Assembly (NCBI RefSeq): GCF_018304965.1
Contig: NZ_JAGQED010000004.1
Location: 124,001-188,000 of the forward strand
Direction: 5' to 3'
Source: Collimonas antrihumi
GTDB lineage: Bacteria; Pseudomonadota; Gammaproteobacteria; Burkholderiales; Burkholderiaceae_D
Length of the DNA: 64,000 nucleotides
Shown: positions 46,938 through 56,646 of the stretch, in pieces
Numbering within the stretch: the first letter of the stretch is position 1
Layout: each line of letters begins with the position of its first letter
Made by a program: the position numbers and the translations under genes
Notes under the pieces: generated by a model
Databases searched by the model: none
What the model was told of the DNA's origin: nothing
Seen by the model: the letters and a program-made list of their open reading frames with translations, nothing else

Positions 46938-49250
46938 ATGGATTCGATGATCGATAAAAAAGAAGAGCTCCGCCAACAATTGCGTCAAGCGGCGCTTGAG
47001 TATCACGAGTTTCCAACCCCCGGGAAAATAAGCGTAACCCCGACCAAATTGTTGACTAACCAGCGCGATCTGGCGCTGGCGTACTCGCCGGGCGTTGCTG
47101 CCGCTTGCGAAGAAATCGTGGCCGACCCGGCTAACGCCTTCCGCTACACGGCGCGCGGTAACCTGGTTGCGGTTATCACCAACGGCACCGCCGTTCTCGG
47201 CCTCGGCAATATCGGCCCGCTGGCATCGAAGCCGGTGATGGAAGGCAAGGGCGTGCTGTTCAAGAAATTCGCCGGCATCGATGTCTTCGATATCGAAATC
47301 AACGAACACGATCCGGAAAAACTGTGCGACATCATCGCCTCGCTGGAGCCGACTTTCGGCGGTATCAACCTGGAAGACATCAAGGCGCCAGAGTGTTTCG
47401 AGATCGAGCGCAAATTGCGCGACCGCATGAAGATCCCGGTCTTCCACGATGACCAGCACGGTACCGCGATCATCGTCGGCGCGGCGATTCTGAATGGCCT
47501 CAAGGTAGTCGGCAAAGACATCAAGAGCTGCAAGCTGGTGGTCTCCGGCGCTGGCGCCGCGGCGCTGGCCTGTCTGGATCTGATCGTCGATCTCGGCTTC
47601 CCGATTGAAAACATTTTCGTCACCGACCTGGCCGGCGTGGTTTATAAAGGCCGCACTGAACTGATGGATCCGGACAAGCTGCGTTTCGCGCGCGAGACCG
47701 ATGCGCGTACGTTGGCCGAGCTGATCCCGGGCGCTGACATTTTCCTCGGCCTGTCGGCCGGCGGCGTACTCAAGCAAGACATGGTGAAGGCGATGGCGCC
47801 GCGGCCGCTGGTGCTGGCGCTGGCTAATCCGACGCCTGAAATCCTGCCGGAAGATGTCAAGGCCGTACGCGATGATGCGGTCATGGCGACTGGCCGTTCG
47901 GACTATCCGAACCAGGTCAACAATGTTCTGTGCTTCCCTTACATTTTCCGCGGCGCACTCGATTGCGGCGCCACCACTATCACGCGTGAGATGGAAATCG
48001 CGGTGGTGCATGCGATCGCCGAGCTGGCGCAAGCCGAGCAATCGGATATCGTCGCCACGACCTACGGCGTCACCAATCTGTCTTTCGGACCTGAATACAT
48101 CATTCCAAAGCCGTTCGATCCGCGTCTAATGATCAAGATTGCACCGGCAGTCGCCAAGGCCGCTGAAGCGTCCGGCGTCGCCAGCCGTCCGATCAAGGAT
48201 ATGGAAGCTTATATCGACAAGCTGCAGCAATTCGTTTATCGCAGCGGTACCTTCATGCGGCCGCTGTTCCAGGTCGCCAAGAAGACAGCGGCCGAGAAAA
48301 AGCGGATTGTCTACGCTGAAGGCGAAGAAGAACGCATCCTGCGCGCAGTGCAAGTGGTGGTCGATGAAAACCTGGCGCGGCCGATCCTGGTGGGCCGTCC
48401 AGCCGTGCTGCAACAGCGCATCGAGCGTTTCGGCCTGCGTCTGAAGGCTGGTGTCGATTTTGAAGTCATCAATCCGGAATTCGACGCGCGTTATCGCGAT
48501 TACTGGCAGACTTTCCTGGCAATGACCAAGCGCCAGGGCGTGACAGAGCAATACGCCAAGCTGGAAATGCGTCGCCGTCATACTTTGATCGGTTCGATGG
48601 CAATCCATAAAGGCGATGCCGACGGCATGATCTGCGGTACTTACGGCACCACCAGCCTGCATTTGAACTACATCGACAAGGTGCTGGGCCGCCGCGAAGG
48701 AGTGAATGTCTACGCCGCGATGAATGCCTTGATCCTGGCCGACCGCCAGCTGGTGCTGGTCGATACCCATGTCAACGAAGATCCGACTGCCGAGCAACTG
48801 GCGGAAATCACGATCCTGGCAGCGGAAGAAATGCTGCGTTTCGGCATCAAGCCGCGCGCAGCCTTGCTGTCGCATTCGAATTTCGGTTCCAGCGACAGCG
48901 CTTCTGCGCGGAAAATGCGGAGTGCGCTGGGTATCATCAAGGAATTGGCGCCGGAGCTGGAAGTCGATGGTGAAATGCATGGCGACACCGCGCTGAACGC
49001 CGAGCTGTTGAGAAAAACGATGCCGGATTCGTCGTTGAAAGGCGATGCCAACCTGTTGGTAATGCCAAACATCGATGCCGCCAATATCGCCTACAACCTG
49101 CTCAAGAATACTTGCGGCAATGGCGTGGCGGTCGGCCCGATCCTGTTGGGTTGCGCCAAGCCGGTCCACATCCTGACGCCATCGGCAACGGTGCGCCGTA
49201 TCGTCAACATGACCGCCTTGTGCGTGGTGGACGCGATTTCAGCACGCTGA
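46938..49250 (+). CDS. maeB: NADP-dependent malic enzyme with phosphotransacetylase-like domain
   Basis: The protein has 770 residues in two modules. The N-terminal malic enzyme domain (to about residue 430) has [11 protein letters not shown] near 50 and [20 protein letters not shown], split by its HDDQHGTA core near 170, then the NADP-binding [13 protein letters not shown]. The C-terminal half resembles phosphotransacetylase but usually lacks its activity and is regulated by acetyl-CoA. The enzyme decarboxylates malate to pyruvate, giving NADPH. It is monocistronic, ending at the strong terminator at 49289. Confidence 0.96.
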   Translation: MDSMIDKKEELRQQLRQAALEYHEFPTPGKISVTPTKLLTNQRDLALAYSPGVAAACEEIVADPANAFRYTARGNLVAVITNGTAVLGLGNIGPLASKPVMEGKGVLFKKFAGIDVFDIEINEHDPEKLCDIIASLEPTFGGINLEDIKAPECFEIERKLRDRMKIPVFHDDQHGTAIIVGAAILNGLKVVGKDIKSCKLVVSGAGAAALACLDLIVDLGFPIENIFVTDLAGVVYKGRTELMDPDKLRFARETDARTLAELIPGADIFLGLSAGGVLKQDMVKAMAPRPLVLALANPTPEILPEDVKAVRDDAVMATGRSDYPNQVNNVLCFPYIFRGALDCGATTITREMEIAVVHAIAELAQAEQSDIVATTYGVTNLSFGPEYIIPKPFDPRLMIKIAPAVAKAAEASGVASRPIKDMEAYIDKLQQFVYRSGTFMRPLFQVAKKTAAEKKRIVYAEGEEERILRAVQVVVDENLARPILVGRPAVLQQRIERFGLRLKAGVDFEVINPEFDARYRDYWQTFLAMTKRQGVTEQYAKLEMRRRHTLIGSMAIHKGDADGMICGTYGTTSLHLNYIDKVLGRREGVNVYAAMNALILADRQLVLVDTHVNEDPTAEQLAEITILAAEEMLRFGIKPRAALLSHSNFGSSDSASARKMRSALGIIKELAPELEVDGEMHGDTALNAELLRKTMPDSSLKGDANLLVMPNIDAANIAYNLLKNTCGNGVAVGPILLGCAKPVHILTPSATVRRIVNMTALCVVDAISAR

Positions 49251-49288
49251 ATCGAAGACAGTAGCAAGCACAGCAAGCTGGAATAGAA

Positions 49289-49339
49289 GGACCCGGCTAT
49301 ACCGCCAAATGATCGGCGGTATAGCCGGGTCCTTTTTTT
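49289..49339 (+). terminator. Strong Rho-independent terminator of maeB
   Basis: An 18-base perfect stem (GGACCCGGCTATACCGCC paired with its complement at 49315-49332), an 8-base loop and then seven T residues (to 49339). It lies 38 bases after the maeB stop. Confidence 0.95.
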
Positions 49340-49342
49340 CGT

Positions 49343-49366
49343 AGGGTGGGCATGCGTGCCCACCCT
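49343..49366. repeat. Single-arm copy of the GTAGGGTGGGCA family
   Basis: AGGGTGGGCA-TGCG-TGCCCACCCT, a perfect 10-base inverted repeat right after the maeB terminator. It matches one arm of the paired element at 45282-45398. Confidence 0.8.
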
Positions 49367-49448
49367 TCTTTCTTATTTCTGCCGTCGCTTATCGAGAAAA
49401 CGTGTAAATTGTAATAAAAACAGAACCATTACAACATCAGGAGATGCA

Positions 49449-51101
49449 ATGTCACAGTATCCGAAGAGTCCGTTGATGGGGCAGATGATGAGCCAGCCGC
49501 TGCTCATTTCCAGCATCCTCCAGCATGCAGATCGTCATTTCGGCGGTAATGAAATAGTCTCGCGGCGGGTTGAAGGAGATATCCATCGCTACACCTATAG
49601 TGAGTGCCATCGCCGCGCGCGCCGGCTTGCCAATGCCTTGGGCACGCTGGGCGTGAAGATGGGCGAGCGGGTTGCCACTCTGGCATGGAACGGCTATCGG
49701 CATATGGAGGCGTATTACGCGGTATCCGGTTCGGGGGCGGTGCTGCACACAATCAATCCACGCCTGCATCCGGACCTGATCGGCTACATTGCCAACCACG
49801 CCGAGGATCAATACCTGCTGTTCGATGTCTGTTTCCTGCCGCTGGTGGAGGCGGTGGCGCCCCTGGCCAAGACCATCAAAGGCTACATTGCCATGTGCGG
49901 GCCCGAGTATTTGCCGCAAGGCAGCAAGCTGCCCAACCTGATGTGCTATGAAGCCTTGCTGGAAGCCGGCGCGGACGATTACAGCTGGCCATTGTTCGAT
50001 GAGAATTCCGCCTCCAGCCTGTGTTATACCTCGGGCACCACCGGCAATCCAAAGGGCGCCTTGTACTCGCACCGCTCGACTGTTTTGCATTCCCTGGCAT
50101 CGACCATGCCGGACACCATGAACATATCAGGGCGTGACGCCGTATTGCCGGTAGTGCCGATGTTTCACGTCAACGCCTGGGGTTTGCCGTACGCGGTGCC
50201 GATCACTGGCGCGAAAATGGTATTTCCCGGCCCCGGACTGGATGGGAAATCCCTGTACGAATTGTTCGAGCAAGAGCAAATCACCTTTTCCGCCGGCGTG
50301 CCGACGGTATGGCTCGGCTTGCTGAACTATATGGATCAAAACCAGCTGAAATTCTCCAGCTTCAAGCGCACCATCATCGGCGGCTCTGCCTGCCCGCCAG
50401 CGATGATGAAAGCTTTGCGCCATCGTTATGGCGTAGATGTGGTACACGCCTGGGGAATGACCGAAATGTCGCCGCTGGGCACCACCGGCAGCCTGCAGAC
50501 CAGGCATTTATCCCTGCCTCCTGAAGAGCAGGAATTGCTGCTGCAAAAGCAGGGCCATGCGATCTATGGCGTCGATATGAAAATTGTCGACGACGCCGGC
50601 CACGAGCTGCCGTGGGATGGAAGCACCTACGGCAATCTGCTGGTCAAGGGGCCGTGGGTTGTCGATACCTATTTCAAGAATGAGGGCGGGACGGTGCTGC
50701 AGGACGGCTGGTTCCCAACCGGTGACGTGGCGACCATCGATGCCGACGGCTACATGCAGATAACCGACCGCAGCAAAGACGTCATCAAATCAGGCGGCGA
50801 GTGGATCAGCAGCATAGACCTGGAAAATATCGTGATGGCGCATCCGGCGGTGCAAATGGCCGCCTGTATCGGGATGTTTCATCCGAAGTGGGACGAGCGG
50901 CCATTGCTGGTGGTAGTCAGGAAGCCGGACATGGAGGTGACTCGCGAGCAGCTGCTCGCATTTTTTGAAGGCAAGATCGCCAAATGGTGGACGCCGGATG
51001 ATGTTGTTTTTGTCGACGCCTTGCCGATTGGCGCTACCGGCAAGCTATTGAAAAACAAATTGCGGGAGCAGTTCAAGGGACATGTCCTGCCGACCGCTTG
51101 A
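49449..51101 (+). CDS. Long/medium-chain acyl-CoA ligase (AMP-forming)
   Basis: The protein has 550 residues from ATG 49449, which has AGGAG 6 bases upstream (GGAGATGCA); a longer frame starts at 49356 but lacks a good site. The ANL-family P-loop is [11 protein letters not shown] near residue 195. Further blocks are [12 protein letters not shown] near 345, [14 protein letters not shown] near 430 and [15 protein letters not shown] near 445, with the C-terminal catalytic Lys in [11 protein letters not shown]. It activates a fatty acid to acyl-CoA through an acyl-AMP, probably at the membrane in beta-oxidation. AlkK/DmdB-like in overall form. Substrate length is not determined. Confidence 0.92.
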   Translation: MSQYPKSPLMGQMMSQPLLISSILQHADRHFGGNEIVSRRVEGDIHRYTYSECHRRARRLANALGTLGVKMGERVATLAWNGYRHMEAYYAVSGSGAVLHTINPRLHPDLIGYIANHAEDQYLLFDVCFLPLVEAVAPLAKTIKGYIAMCGPEYLPQGSKLPNLMCYEALLEAGADDYSWPLFDENSASSLCYTSGTTGNPKGALYSHRSTVLHSLASTMPDTMNISGRDAVLPVVPMFHVNAWGLPYAVPITGAKMVFPGPGLDGKSLYELFEQEQITFSAGVPTVWLGLLNYMDQNQLKFSSFKRTIIGGSACPPAMMKALRHRYGVDVVHAWGMTEMSPLGTTGSLQTRHLSLPPEEQELLLQKQGHAIYGVDMKIVDDAGHELPWDGSTYGNLLVKGPWVVDTYFKNEGGTVLQDGWFPTGDVATIDADGYMQITDRSKDVIKSGGEWISSIDLENIVMAHPAVQMAACIGMFHPKWDERPLLVVVRKPDMEVTREQLLAFFEGKIAKWWTPDDVVFVDALPIGATGKLLKNKLREQFKGHVLPTA

Positions 51102-51137
51102 GGTTGATGCCAGATCAATTAAAGTAAGCGCGAACAA

Positions 51138-51273
51138 GCTGCGCCATTGGCGACCCGTCTAGGCGTCCCCGACTAGGCGTCCCCGACTAGGCGTCCCCGA
51201 CATTCCCGCGAACGCGGTAATCCATTTGGGGTAGTCAGTACCTTGGATCCCCGCGTTCGCGGGGATGACGGAA
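51138..51273 (-). repeat. Dispersed inverted-repeat element, copy D (reverse orientation), with three 14-bp units
   Basis: In the minus-strand reading, CCGTCATCCCCGCGAACGCG begins the hairpin, then ATTACCGCGTTCGCGGGAAT. Three 14-bp units of GGGGACGCCTAGTC follow (51198-51157, the last one ending in GAC), then GGGTCGCCAATGGCGC near 51147. The unit differs from copy C (GGGGTCGCCGAGAC) at several places but has the same length and position relative to the hairpin. It lies between the ligase and the convergent nucleotidase. Confidence 0.85.
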
Positions 51274-51276
51274 TGT

Positions 51277-52191
51277 TTATCCAAATTCGCTGGGCTGTTT
51301 CCAAGGCACTCGCCCGGTTTGCACGGTGCCGGCGGCGCGCTCGCAATGCGCCGGCTGGTCGTCAAAAAACATATGCGGCTTGAAGGCGGCCAGCACATCC
51401 GATTTGACGAGACCGCCCATGAAGAAGGTTTCATCGATCGCCACATCCCAGGCGCGCAAGGTGCGAATCACGCGTTCATGGGCCGGCGACGAGCGCGCCG
51501 TCACCAGTGCGGTACGGATCGGCGCCGCATGTCCGTCCGGATTCTTGAAGTTATTCTGGATATACGACAGCGCCAGCAACAGCCGCGCAAACGGACCTTG
51601 CGGCAATGGCAGCATGGCATTCTCGCGCTCGTGCTTCTCAAATGCTTCGATCCCTTCGGTTTGATAAATTTTTTCCGATTCATCTGAAAAAATGACGGCA
51701 TCGCCGTCAAACGCGATACGGATCTGCTCCAGCTCTTCCAGCGCATTCTCCGGTTTTTGGTACAGCAGCGCTGCGGCAATGCCGGAATTCACGGCAGCCT
51801 GGACATCGTCTTCATGCAGGGACAAGAACAGGCTGACATTGAAGGCCTGCAAATACGGCGCCAGCGAAGCGCCGCCGGACAGCACGGCACGCGTGATGTC
51901 GAGGCCGTAATGCTTGATCGAGTTGAAGATGCGCATCGAGGTTTCACTGGAATTGCGCGACATCACGACTACCTCGACGAAACGCTGGCCGGTCAGTTGA
52001 TTCAGTTTCAGCAGCGCTTTTACCAAGGCGAACCCGGCCCCGGGTTTGAGCACCTGGTTTTCATTGAGCAGCTGGTGACGACGATACTCTTCCAGCCCCT
52101 GCTGCCGAAAGATTGCTTCTTCGGTTTCCAGATCGAATAGCGCACGGGATGAAATTCCGATTACCAATAAATTATCCAAGGACTGCGGCAT
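51277..52191 (-). CDS. 5'-nucleotidase (NT5C1 family)
   Basis: The protein has 304 residues and belongs to the cytosolic 5'-nucleotidase I family (PF06189). Visible features are ISSRALFDLETEEAIF at the N-terminus, the motif VMSRNSSETSMRIFNSIKHYGLDI near residue 75 (written here in part), IAFDGDAVIFSDESEKIY near 157 with the HAD-like DGDAV, and the C-terminal FFDDQPAHCE. The usual reaction is dephosphorylation of 5'-nucleotides. It is convergent with the ligase gene, with copy D in between. Confidence 0.9.
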   Translation of the reverse strand: MPQSLDNLLVIGISSRALFDLETEEAIFRQQGLEEYRRHQLLNENQVLKPGAGFALVKALLKLNQLTGQRFVEVVVMSRNSSETSMRIFNSIKHYGLDITRAVLSGGASLAPYLQAFNVSLFLSLHEDDVQAAVNSGIAAALLYQKPENALEELEQIRIAFDGDAVIFSDESEKIYQTEGIEAFEKHERENAMLPLPQGPFARLLLALSYIQNNFKNPDGHAAPIRTALVTARSSPAHERVIRTLRAWDVAIDETFFMGGLVKSDVLAAFKPHMFFDDQPAHCERAAGTVQTGRVPWKQPSEFG

Positions 52192-52561
52192 GAGTGGTGG
52201 TCTTAAGGTCGATTAGCGAGAGCGCTCATTATAGGCGTTGGAGCAACTATTAACGGATCACCAGGGAGGTGGTTGTCTGGTGGTGTTTTTGCAACTTATT
52301 CGTCGTATTGGGCCGGCGTTGTTCCCTCGCGTTACGTTACATGTTACGTGTCGGTGGCCATGTTGGGCGGCATGGCAATGTTACCGTTCCAGTAGTAAAT
52401 ATTTCTCTTAGTCATTGATTTATAAGTTCTTTTTCTGATTTTCATGGAAATGGATGCGCTGCAACTGTTGCTGTTTTGAAGGAGTTTCTGGCTGGCACGT
52501 TCTTTGCGAAAAAAGACAGTAGGCAGGGCTTTATCCGATTCATCAAAAAGGGAGATAGATC
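52192..52561. other. 370-base regulatory gap upstream of the repeat lipoprotein gene
   Basis: No gene. It contains the sigma-54-type promoter annotated separately. About 145 bases upstream of it lies ACGTTACATGTTACGT (52334-52349), a near-palindrome with two mismatched positions, at a usual enhancer distance. CCATG and CATGG (about 52358-52375) form a second short inverted repeat. A long regulatory region fits control by a sigma-54 activator. Confidence 0.5.
52493..52508 (+). promoter_or_regulatory. Sigma-54 (RpoN) promoter, TGGCACG-N4-TTGC
   Basis: TGGCACG (52493-52499), TTCT, then TTGCG gives GG at 52494-52495 and GC at 52506-52507 with exactly 10 bases between them, the -24/-12 rule of sigma-54 promoters. 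The lipoprotein ATG is 54 bases downstream, and AGGGAGATAGATC gives a good ribosome-binding site. By consensus this is one of the best regulatory motifs in the window. The activator is not known. Confidence 0.8.
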
Positions 52562-53953
52562 ATGAACGCATCGAAAAAAAGCGGATTGCTAGCGGCATCC
52601 ATGTTACTGACGGCATTGCTCACCGGATGCGGCAGCGGCGGCGGTATACATGCCGATGGCGCCGGCGCGGGCGCTAGCACAGCGGGTACCGGTCCTGGCG
52701 GCACCACACCGACGACTCCACCGACACCGCCGACACCACCGACTCCACCAACGCCACCGACTGCTACATCGAGCAATCTGATCTCGAATGTAGGCACTAC
52801 CGTATCGAGCGTAGGCACAGCGGTTGACGGCGCTGGCAACACCATAGTCAGCCAGTTACCACTCACTCCAGCTACCAAGACTGCATTGAAAGGCGTGATC
52901 GACAATGCCAGCGGTATCGTTACCGTACTCGGCGGCGGTTTGACTAACGGCCTGGGGCAAATTGGCACGGCGCAGGATCCGGTTGGCATCACAGTCGGCA
53001 GTACCGGCGGTGTGGTAGCGCAGGTTGGCGCCACGGTGAATAGTACAGGACAGGTAGTCACCAGCCTGGGCAGCAGCGGTCCGCTTAGCGCTCTGGCGCC
53101 GGTAACTGCACCAGTTGGCGGTTTGGTCAGCACTATCGGCAACACCATCTCCGGTACTGTGGCGCCGACACTCACTACGGCATTGACCACCGGTCCGGTG
53201 CAACAAGTCACGCAAGCGGTGAGCACTGCGATTGAGCCTTTGACCAGCACCGCAGGGACCTTGCTCCAGACCGTTGGCAATACCACAGCGGTGAACCAGC
53301 CGGCTAATCTTTTACTGGGCGTGGTTGGCGGCACTGTCGCCAGCGTCGGTGGCGGGCTGACTAAGTCCGGCGTGCCTGTCGTCAGCAATCTCGGCCCGGT
53401 AGTAAGCAACACAGGCAACCTGGTTGGCGGCCTCGCCGTCAACGGCGTGACCGGCACCGGCCAGCCATTATTGGGAAATCAAACCGGCGGTATCTTGCAA
53501 CCGGTTGACGATGCACTGCTTGGCGCCCTGGTCGGACCGTTGGCCCCCGTGGTCAGTACTGTGAATGGCCTGACCAGCAGCCTCACTGGTGCAGCAGCCG
53601 GCGCCGGTAGTGGTCCTCTGGCTCCAATCACCGGTCTGTTGGGAACTTTGGGCGGTGCAGCAGGTGGTGCTGGCGGTAGCAGCCCTCTGGCTCCAGTCAC
53701 TGGTCTGTTAGGGACGTTGAGTGGTGCTGCGGGTGGTGCTGGCGTTAGTAGCCCTCTGGCTCCAGTCACCGGTCTGTTAGGGACTTTGGGTGGAGCTGCG
53801 GGTGGCGCAAGTGGCAGTAGCCCTCTGGCCCCGGTAACCAATCTGGTAGCCGGGTTGACCTCATCGGTGTCTGCCGGGACTACTAGCGGGACAGGCACCG
53901 GACAAGCGACGGGATTGTTGAGTGGCTTGCTAGGTGGCATAACTAAAAAATAA
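52562..53953 (+). CDS. Repeat-rich Gly/Ala/Thr/Val surface lipoprotein (collagen-like type)
   Basis: The protein has 463 residues. The signal ends in LLTALLTGC with a lipobox Cys near residue 22. A Pro/Thr linker (PPTPPTPP type, about residues 50-68) follows, then about 270 residues of Val/Thr/Gly-rich sequence with repeated VxxVGxxV and xxTVGxT words. A C-terminal block of 23-residue repeats follows (SSPLAPVTGLLGTLxGAAGG). This looks like a cell-surface or biofilm-type protein, and similar ones in Burkholderiales are often called collagen-like. Function is unknown to me. Expression is probably sigma-54 dependent, and the next gene is a TpsB-like transporter. A strong terminator follows. Confidence 0.8.
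   Translation: MNASKKSGLLAASMLLTALLTGCGSGGGIHADGAGAGASTAGTGPGGTTPTTPPTPPTPPTPPTPPTATSSNLISNVGTTVSSVGTAVDGAGNTIVSQLPLTPATKTALKGVIDNASGIVTVLGGGLTNGLGQIGTAQDPVGITVGSTGGVVAQVGATVNSTGQVVTSLGSSGPLSALAPVTAPVGGLVSTIGNTISGTVAPTLTTALTTGPVQQVTQAVSTAIEPLTSTAGTLLQTVGNTTAVNQPANLLLGVVGGTVASVGGGLTKSGVPVVSNLGPVVSNTGNLVGGLAVNGVTGTGQPLLGNQTGGILQPVDDALLGALVGPLAPVVSTVNGLTSSLTGAAAGAGSGPLAPITGLLGTLGGAAGGAGGSSPLAPVTGLLGTLSGAAGGAGVSSPLAPVTGLLGTLGGAAGGASGSSPLAPVTNLVAGLTSSVSAGTTSGTGTGQATGLLSGLLGGITKK
53609..53850 (+). repeat. Exact 69-bp (23-residue) tandem repeats in the lipoprotein gene
   Basis: Units start at 53609 (variant), 53678, 53747 and 53816 (partial), always 69 bases apart. Each encodes SSPLAPVTGLLGTLxGAAGG with small changes. 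The high nucleotide similarity points to recent unit duplication, and copy number may vary between strains. Confidence 0.85.
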
Positions 53954-53971
53954 ACATTAGCAGCGGTTTGC

Positions 53972-54003
53972 AAAAGGGCCTTGGTTTTTACCAAGGCCCT
54001 TTT
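53972..54003 (+). terminator. Rho-independent terminator of the lipoprotein gene
   Basis: AAAAGGGCCTTGG, loop TTTTTA, then CCAAGGCCCTTTT form a perfect 13-base stem ending in T residues. It lies 18 bases after the stop codon, so the lipoprotein gene is monocistronic. Confidence 0.92.
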
Positions 54004-54169
54004 GTTCGAGCGAGCGGGAAAACAGTCAAGCAGTAAAGAGGCAAAATGACAACACATGCTGCAACAAAATAGTTGCACCAAATGAATTATTGCCGTAATT
54101 TAATAATAACTTGACATCCCGATTAATGGGCAGGTTTTGCCGTCTACAAAGAACGAGAGCCGTCGCAGC

Positions 54170-55888
54170 ATGCAATTATTCAAATCGAGATGCTATCGCC
54201 GTGCTGCGGTGATCATGGCCAGCGGCGCTTGTTGCCTGATGGCGTCGTATTCTTTGCCTGCCTATGCGGATGGACGCAGTCCGCTGCAAGGCAATCCGGC
54301 CGACACTTTACCCAAAGCCGAGGCACCCGCAAGCGCGCCGGTGACCATCAATATCCAGACCCAGGCGGTCGATCCCGCGTTGCAAAAATTGCTGGCAAGT
54401 CATCTGACGCCGTCGCGTTTCCAGATTGCCGGCGTGAAAACCTTGCCGTTCGATCAGGTGGCTGCATTGTTTGCGCCGTTGGCTAATCGCGATACTACAG
54501 TCGCCGAATTGCTGGCCACCGCCAACAAAGTCACGCAGATGTATCAAGACCAGGGCTATCCACTCTCTTTTGCCTTCATCCCGGCCCAGACTTTCGAGAA
54601 TAACGTGGTAGTGGTCACGGTTGTCGAGGGTTACGTCAAGAACGTCAAGATCGAAGGCAATCCCGGCGGCAACGAAGATCGCCTGAAGCAGATTGCTGAA
54701 CAATTGCAACAAGAGCGGCCGTTACGCCGCGCCACCTTTGAACGGGTTGCCGGCATTCTTAGCCTGCAGCCAGGAGTCAAGATTGTCGCCAACGTAGCGC
54801 CACCGACCACCACCGACGGCGCCGCCGACATGGTGTTGACGGTGAAGCGACGGCCGGTCACGGTCGGGGTTGGCGCCGATTACCGGCAACCCGGAATACG
54901 CGGTTTGCTGACCGCCAGCACCAACGGCCTGACGCCGTTGGGTGAGCAGGTGACAGTCAGTACGCTGCAACCCAGCGGACCGCAGGACGAGAAATATTAC
55001 GCGATCAATTATGTCCAGCCAATCGGCAATGACGGGCTGTTGGCCAAGCTGAACTGGTCCAATTATCGCGCTCAGCCGGAAAATTCGGCTTTGGAAGGCG
55101 TGCAATACCAAGCGCGCTATCAAACCAAAACCGTACGTGCTGGCGGCTCCCTCAGTTATCCGGTGATCCTCGATAACACCCATAGCCTGACCGTTACCGG
55201 CGGCGCGTATAGCGTCGAAAATGGCCAGGAGTTCACGCGTTCGGTGCCGGCTACGCCAATGACGTTAGAGCTCAGTTCCCAAGTGCGGGTGTTGAGCGCG
55301 GAAGCAGCGTGGGTCGATGTCAAAACAGGGCCGGACAAATTGCAACAGACGCGTCAGTTGAGCGTCGGCGTATATAAAGCGGTGAACGGGCTTGGCAGCA
55401 AAAGCGAGAAGAGCAATGTCGACCTGGGCTTTACCAGAGTCACATTGCAAGCGGCGCAATCGAATCAGCTGGGCGGCGGCTTCGGCGTTGCGGTGGCCGC
55501 CAGCATGCAGTACAGCAGCAATATTTTGCCGACCTCGGAACAGATCGGTTTCGGCGGGAAACTGTTCGGTCTTGCTTATCCGGTTGGTGAATTGGCCGGC
55601 GACAAGGGCTGGGGTATTTCGGCCGAGGTCAATCGCATGTTCCCGATGAGTTACACCTATCTGAAGAAGGTGCAGCCTTATCTCCTGGTGGATCATTCTC
55701 GCGTGTATTCGAATTCCGGCCCTCTGACCCACGATACCCTGGGTTCTATCGCGCTGGGAGTGCGCTTTTCGGATGACCGTTACTACACCCTTGATCTGTC
55801 GCTGGCAAAGCCGGTGGCAGACGTCCCGGTCAATTCCAGTTCCAGATCGCCGCGTGTGAATGCATCCTACTCGTATCAGCTGGATTAG
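54170..55888 (+). CDS. Two-partner secretion outer-membrane transporter (TpsB/ShlB/FhaC family), orphan
   Basis: The product has 572 residues from ATG 54170; a TTG start at 54137 would add 11 residues. A signal peptide ends near ASYSLPAYA. One or two POTRA domains follow (with FQIAGVKTLPFDQV near residue 85 and VVEGYVKNVKIEGN near 160), then the beta-barrel. The loop-6 motif, usually VRGY/F or GRGYDPGE, here reads FGLAYPVGELAGDKG: the conserved Arg is missing. No TpsA exoprotein gene is adjacent, and the upstream neighbour is the repeat lipoprotein, which ends at its own terminator. It may translocate a distant or unusual partner. The family call is firm, the partner is not. Confidence 0.9.
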   Translation: MQLFKSRCYRRAAVIMASGACCLMASYSLPAYADGRSPLQGNPADTLPKAEAPASAPVTINIQTQAVDPALQKLLASHLTPSRFQIAGVKTLPFDQVAALFAPLANRDTTVAELLATANKVTQMYQDQGYPLSFAFIPAQTFENNVVVVTVVEGYVKNVKIEGNPGGNEDRLKQIAEQLQQERPLRRATFERVAGILSLQPGVKIVANVAPPTTTDGAADMVLTVKRRPVTVGVGADYRQPGIRGLLTASTNGLTPLGEQVTVSTLQPSGPQDEKYYAINYVQPIGNDGLLAKLNWSNYRAQPENSALEGVQYQARYQTKTVRAGGSLSYPVILDNTHSLTVTGGAYSVENGQEFTRSVPATPMTLELSSQVRVLSAEAAWVDVKTGPDKLQQTRQLSVGVYKAVNGLGSKSEKSNVDLGFTRVTLQAAQSNQLGGGFGVAVAASMQYSSNILPTSEQIGFGGKLFGLAYPVGELAGDKGWGISAEVNRMFPMSYTYLKKVQPYLLVDHSRVYSNSGPLTHDTLGSIALGVRFSDDRYYTLDLSLAKPVADVPVNSSSRSPRVNASYSYQLD

Positions 55889-56379
55889 ATTTCGCGTCAT
55901 ATCGGGCGGATTGCGTATCGAGGCACTTGAGCGTTAGAAATGTGTCGGAAGATTGTCGAAGAAAATTGCCATTTATGCGCCATTACGCAGGCGCTCAACT
56001 ATGTGTCAGGCCATCAAGATCACGTCATTTTTGTGATGGGAAAAAGCTATGAAAAACATGCGTTGATAGTTGAATTTTAATGTCGCTTAAAATAAATAAT
56101 TTGTAGCTTTTTTGCAACTATTTTTTCATGATGTGAAGCGAGATTTCAGCGAAAAATTGCGTTTCTCCTATGAAGGAATAATTAGAGTTGTTGCTCTATT
56201 AATTTATTGCTAAAAAGTAAAAATTATCTTGAGGTAATGTTTATTCAGGGCTATGCTGGTACCACGTAGTTCGAGATCAAGAGTTGTTATTCACGGTTGA
56301 ATGTAGGGTCGTTTCGCCGTGAATTGCAACACCAAGGGTAGCTGCTTTAACGAGATACGTTTTTTTTCAGGAGATCACA
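55889..56379. other. 491-base gap upstream of the Tad pilus operon
   Basis: No gene is credible. The region is AT-rich in its middle (about 56060-56230). An inverted repeat ATTCACGG (56289-56296) and CCGTGAAT (56317-56324) lies 56 bases upstream of flp, a possible operator or leader hairpin. AGGAGATCACA gives a strong ribosome-binding site for flp. A long leader is common for highly expressed flp genes. No sigma-54 box was found here. Confidence 0.45.
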
Positions 56380-56568
56380 ATGAATGCCAAATTAATGAAA
56401 TTTCTTCGGGATGAAGATGGAGTTACTGCTATTGAGTATGGGTTGATTGCAGGACTGGTGGCAGCGGCGCTGATTGTCGCAGTGGCCGCATTGACCGGTG
56501 ATGGTACTAAGGGTTTGCAGGGTATATTTACCCGTATCGGAACTAAATTAACCGGCCTAGCAATTTAA
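56380..56568 (+). CDS. flp: Flp-family type IVb pilin
   Basis: The protein has 62 residues. The short leader MNAKLMKFLRDEDG precedes the processing site and mature start VTAIEYGLIAGLVAAALIV, with the Glu at +5 and Tyr at +6 that characterise Flp pilins. The hydrophobic core runs to about residue 40. It is the major subunit of the Tad (tight adherence) pilus and is processed by the prepilin peptidase encoded next. It is first in the operon with its own strong ribosome-binding site. Confidence 0.96.
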   Translation: MNAKLMKFLRDEDGVTAIEYGLIAGLVAAALIVAVAALTGDGTKGLQGIFTRIGTKLTGLAI

Positions 56569-56646
56569 TTGGTAGCTGAAGAAGGCGGATATCAATTAGA
56601 TGATATGAACAGTCCAACTATTCTCAATGTTTAGTTGGGCGAAAAA

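Noticed and set aside
52562-53953. TpsA-type exoprotein partner for the TpsB gene
   Set aside because: The product is a lipoprotein without a TPS domain or haemagglutinin-like NxNG repeats, and it ends at its own terminator.
54121-54140. Second sigma-54 box (TGGGCAGGTTTTGCC) upstream of the TpsB gene
   Set aside because: The GG to GC distance is 9 bases instead of 10 and the -24 box is poor, so it does not meet the rule.
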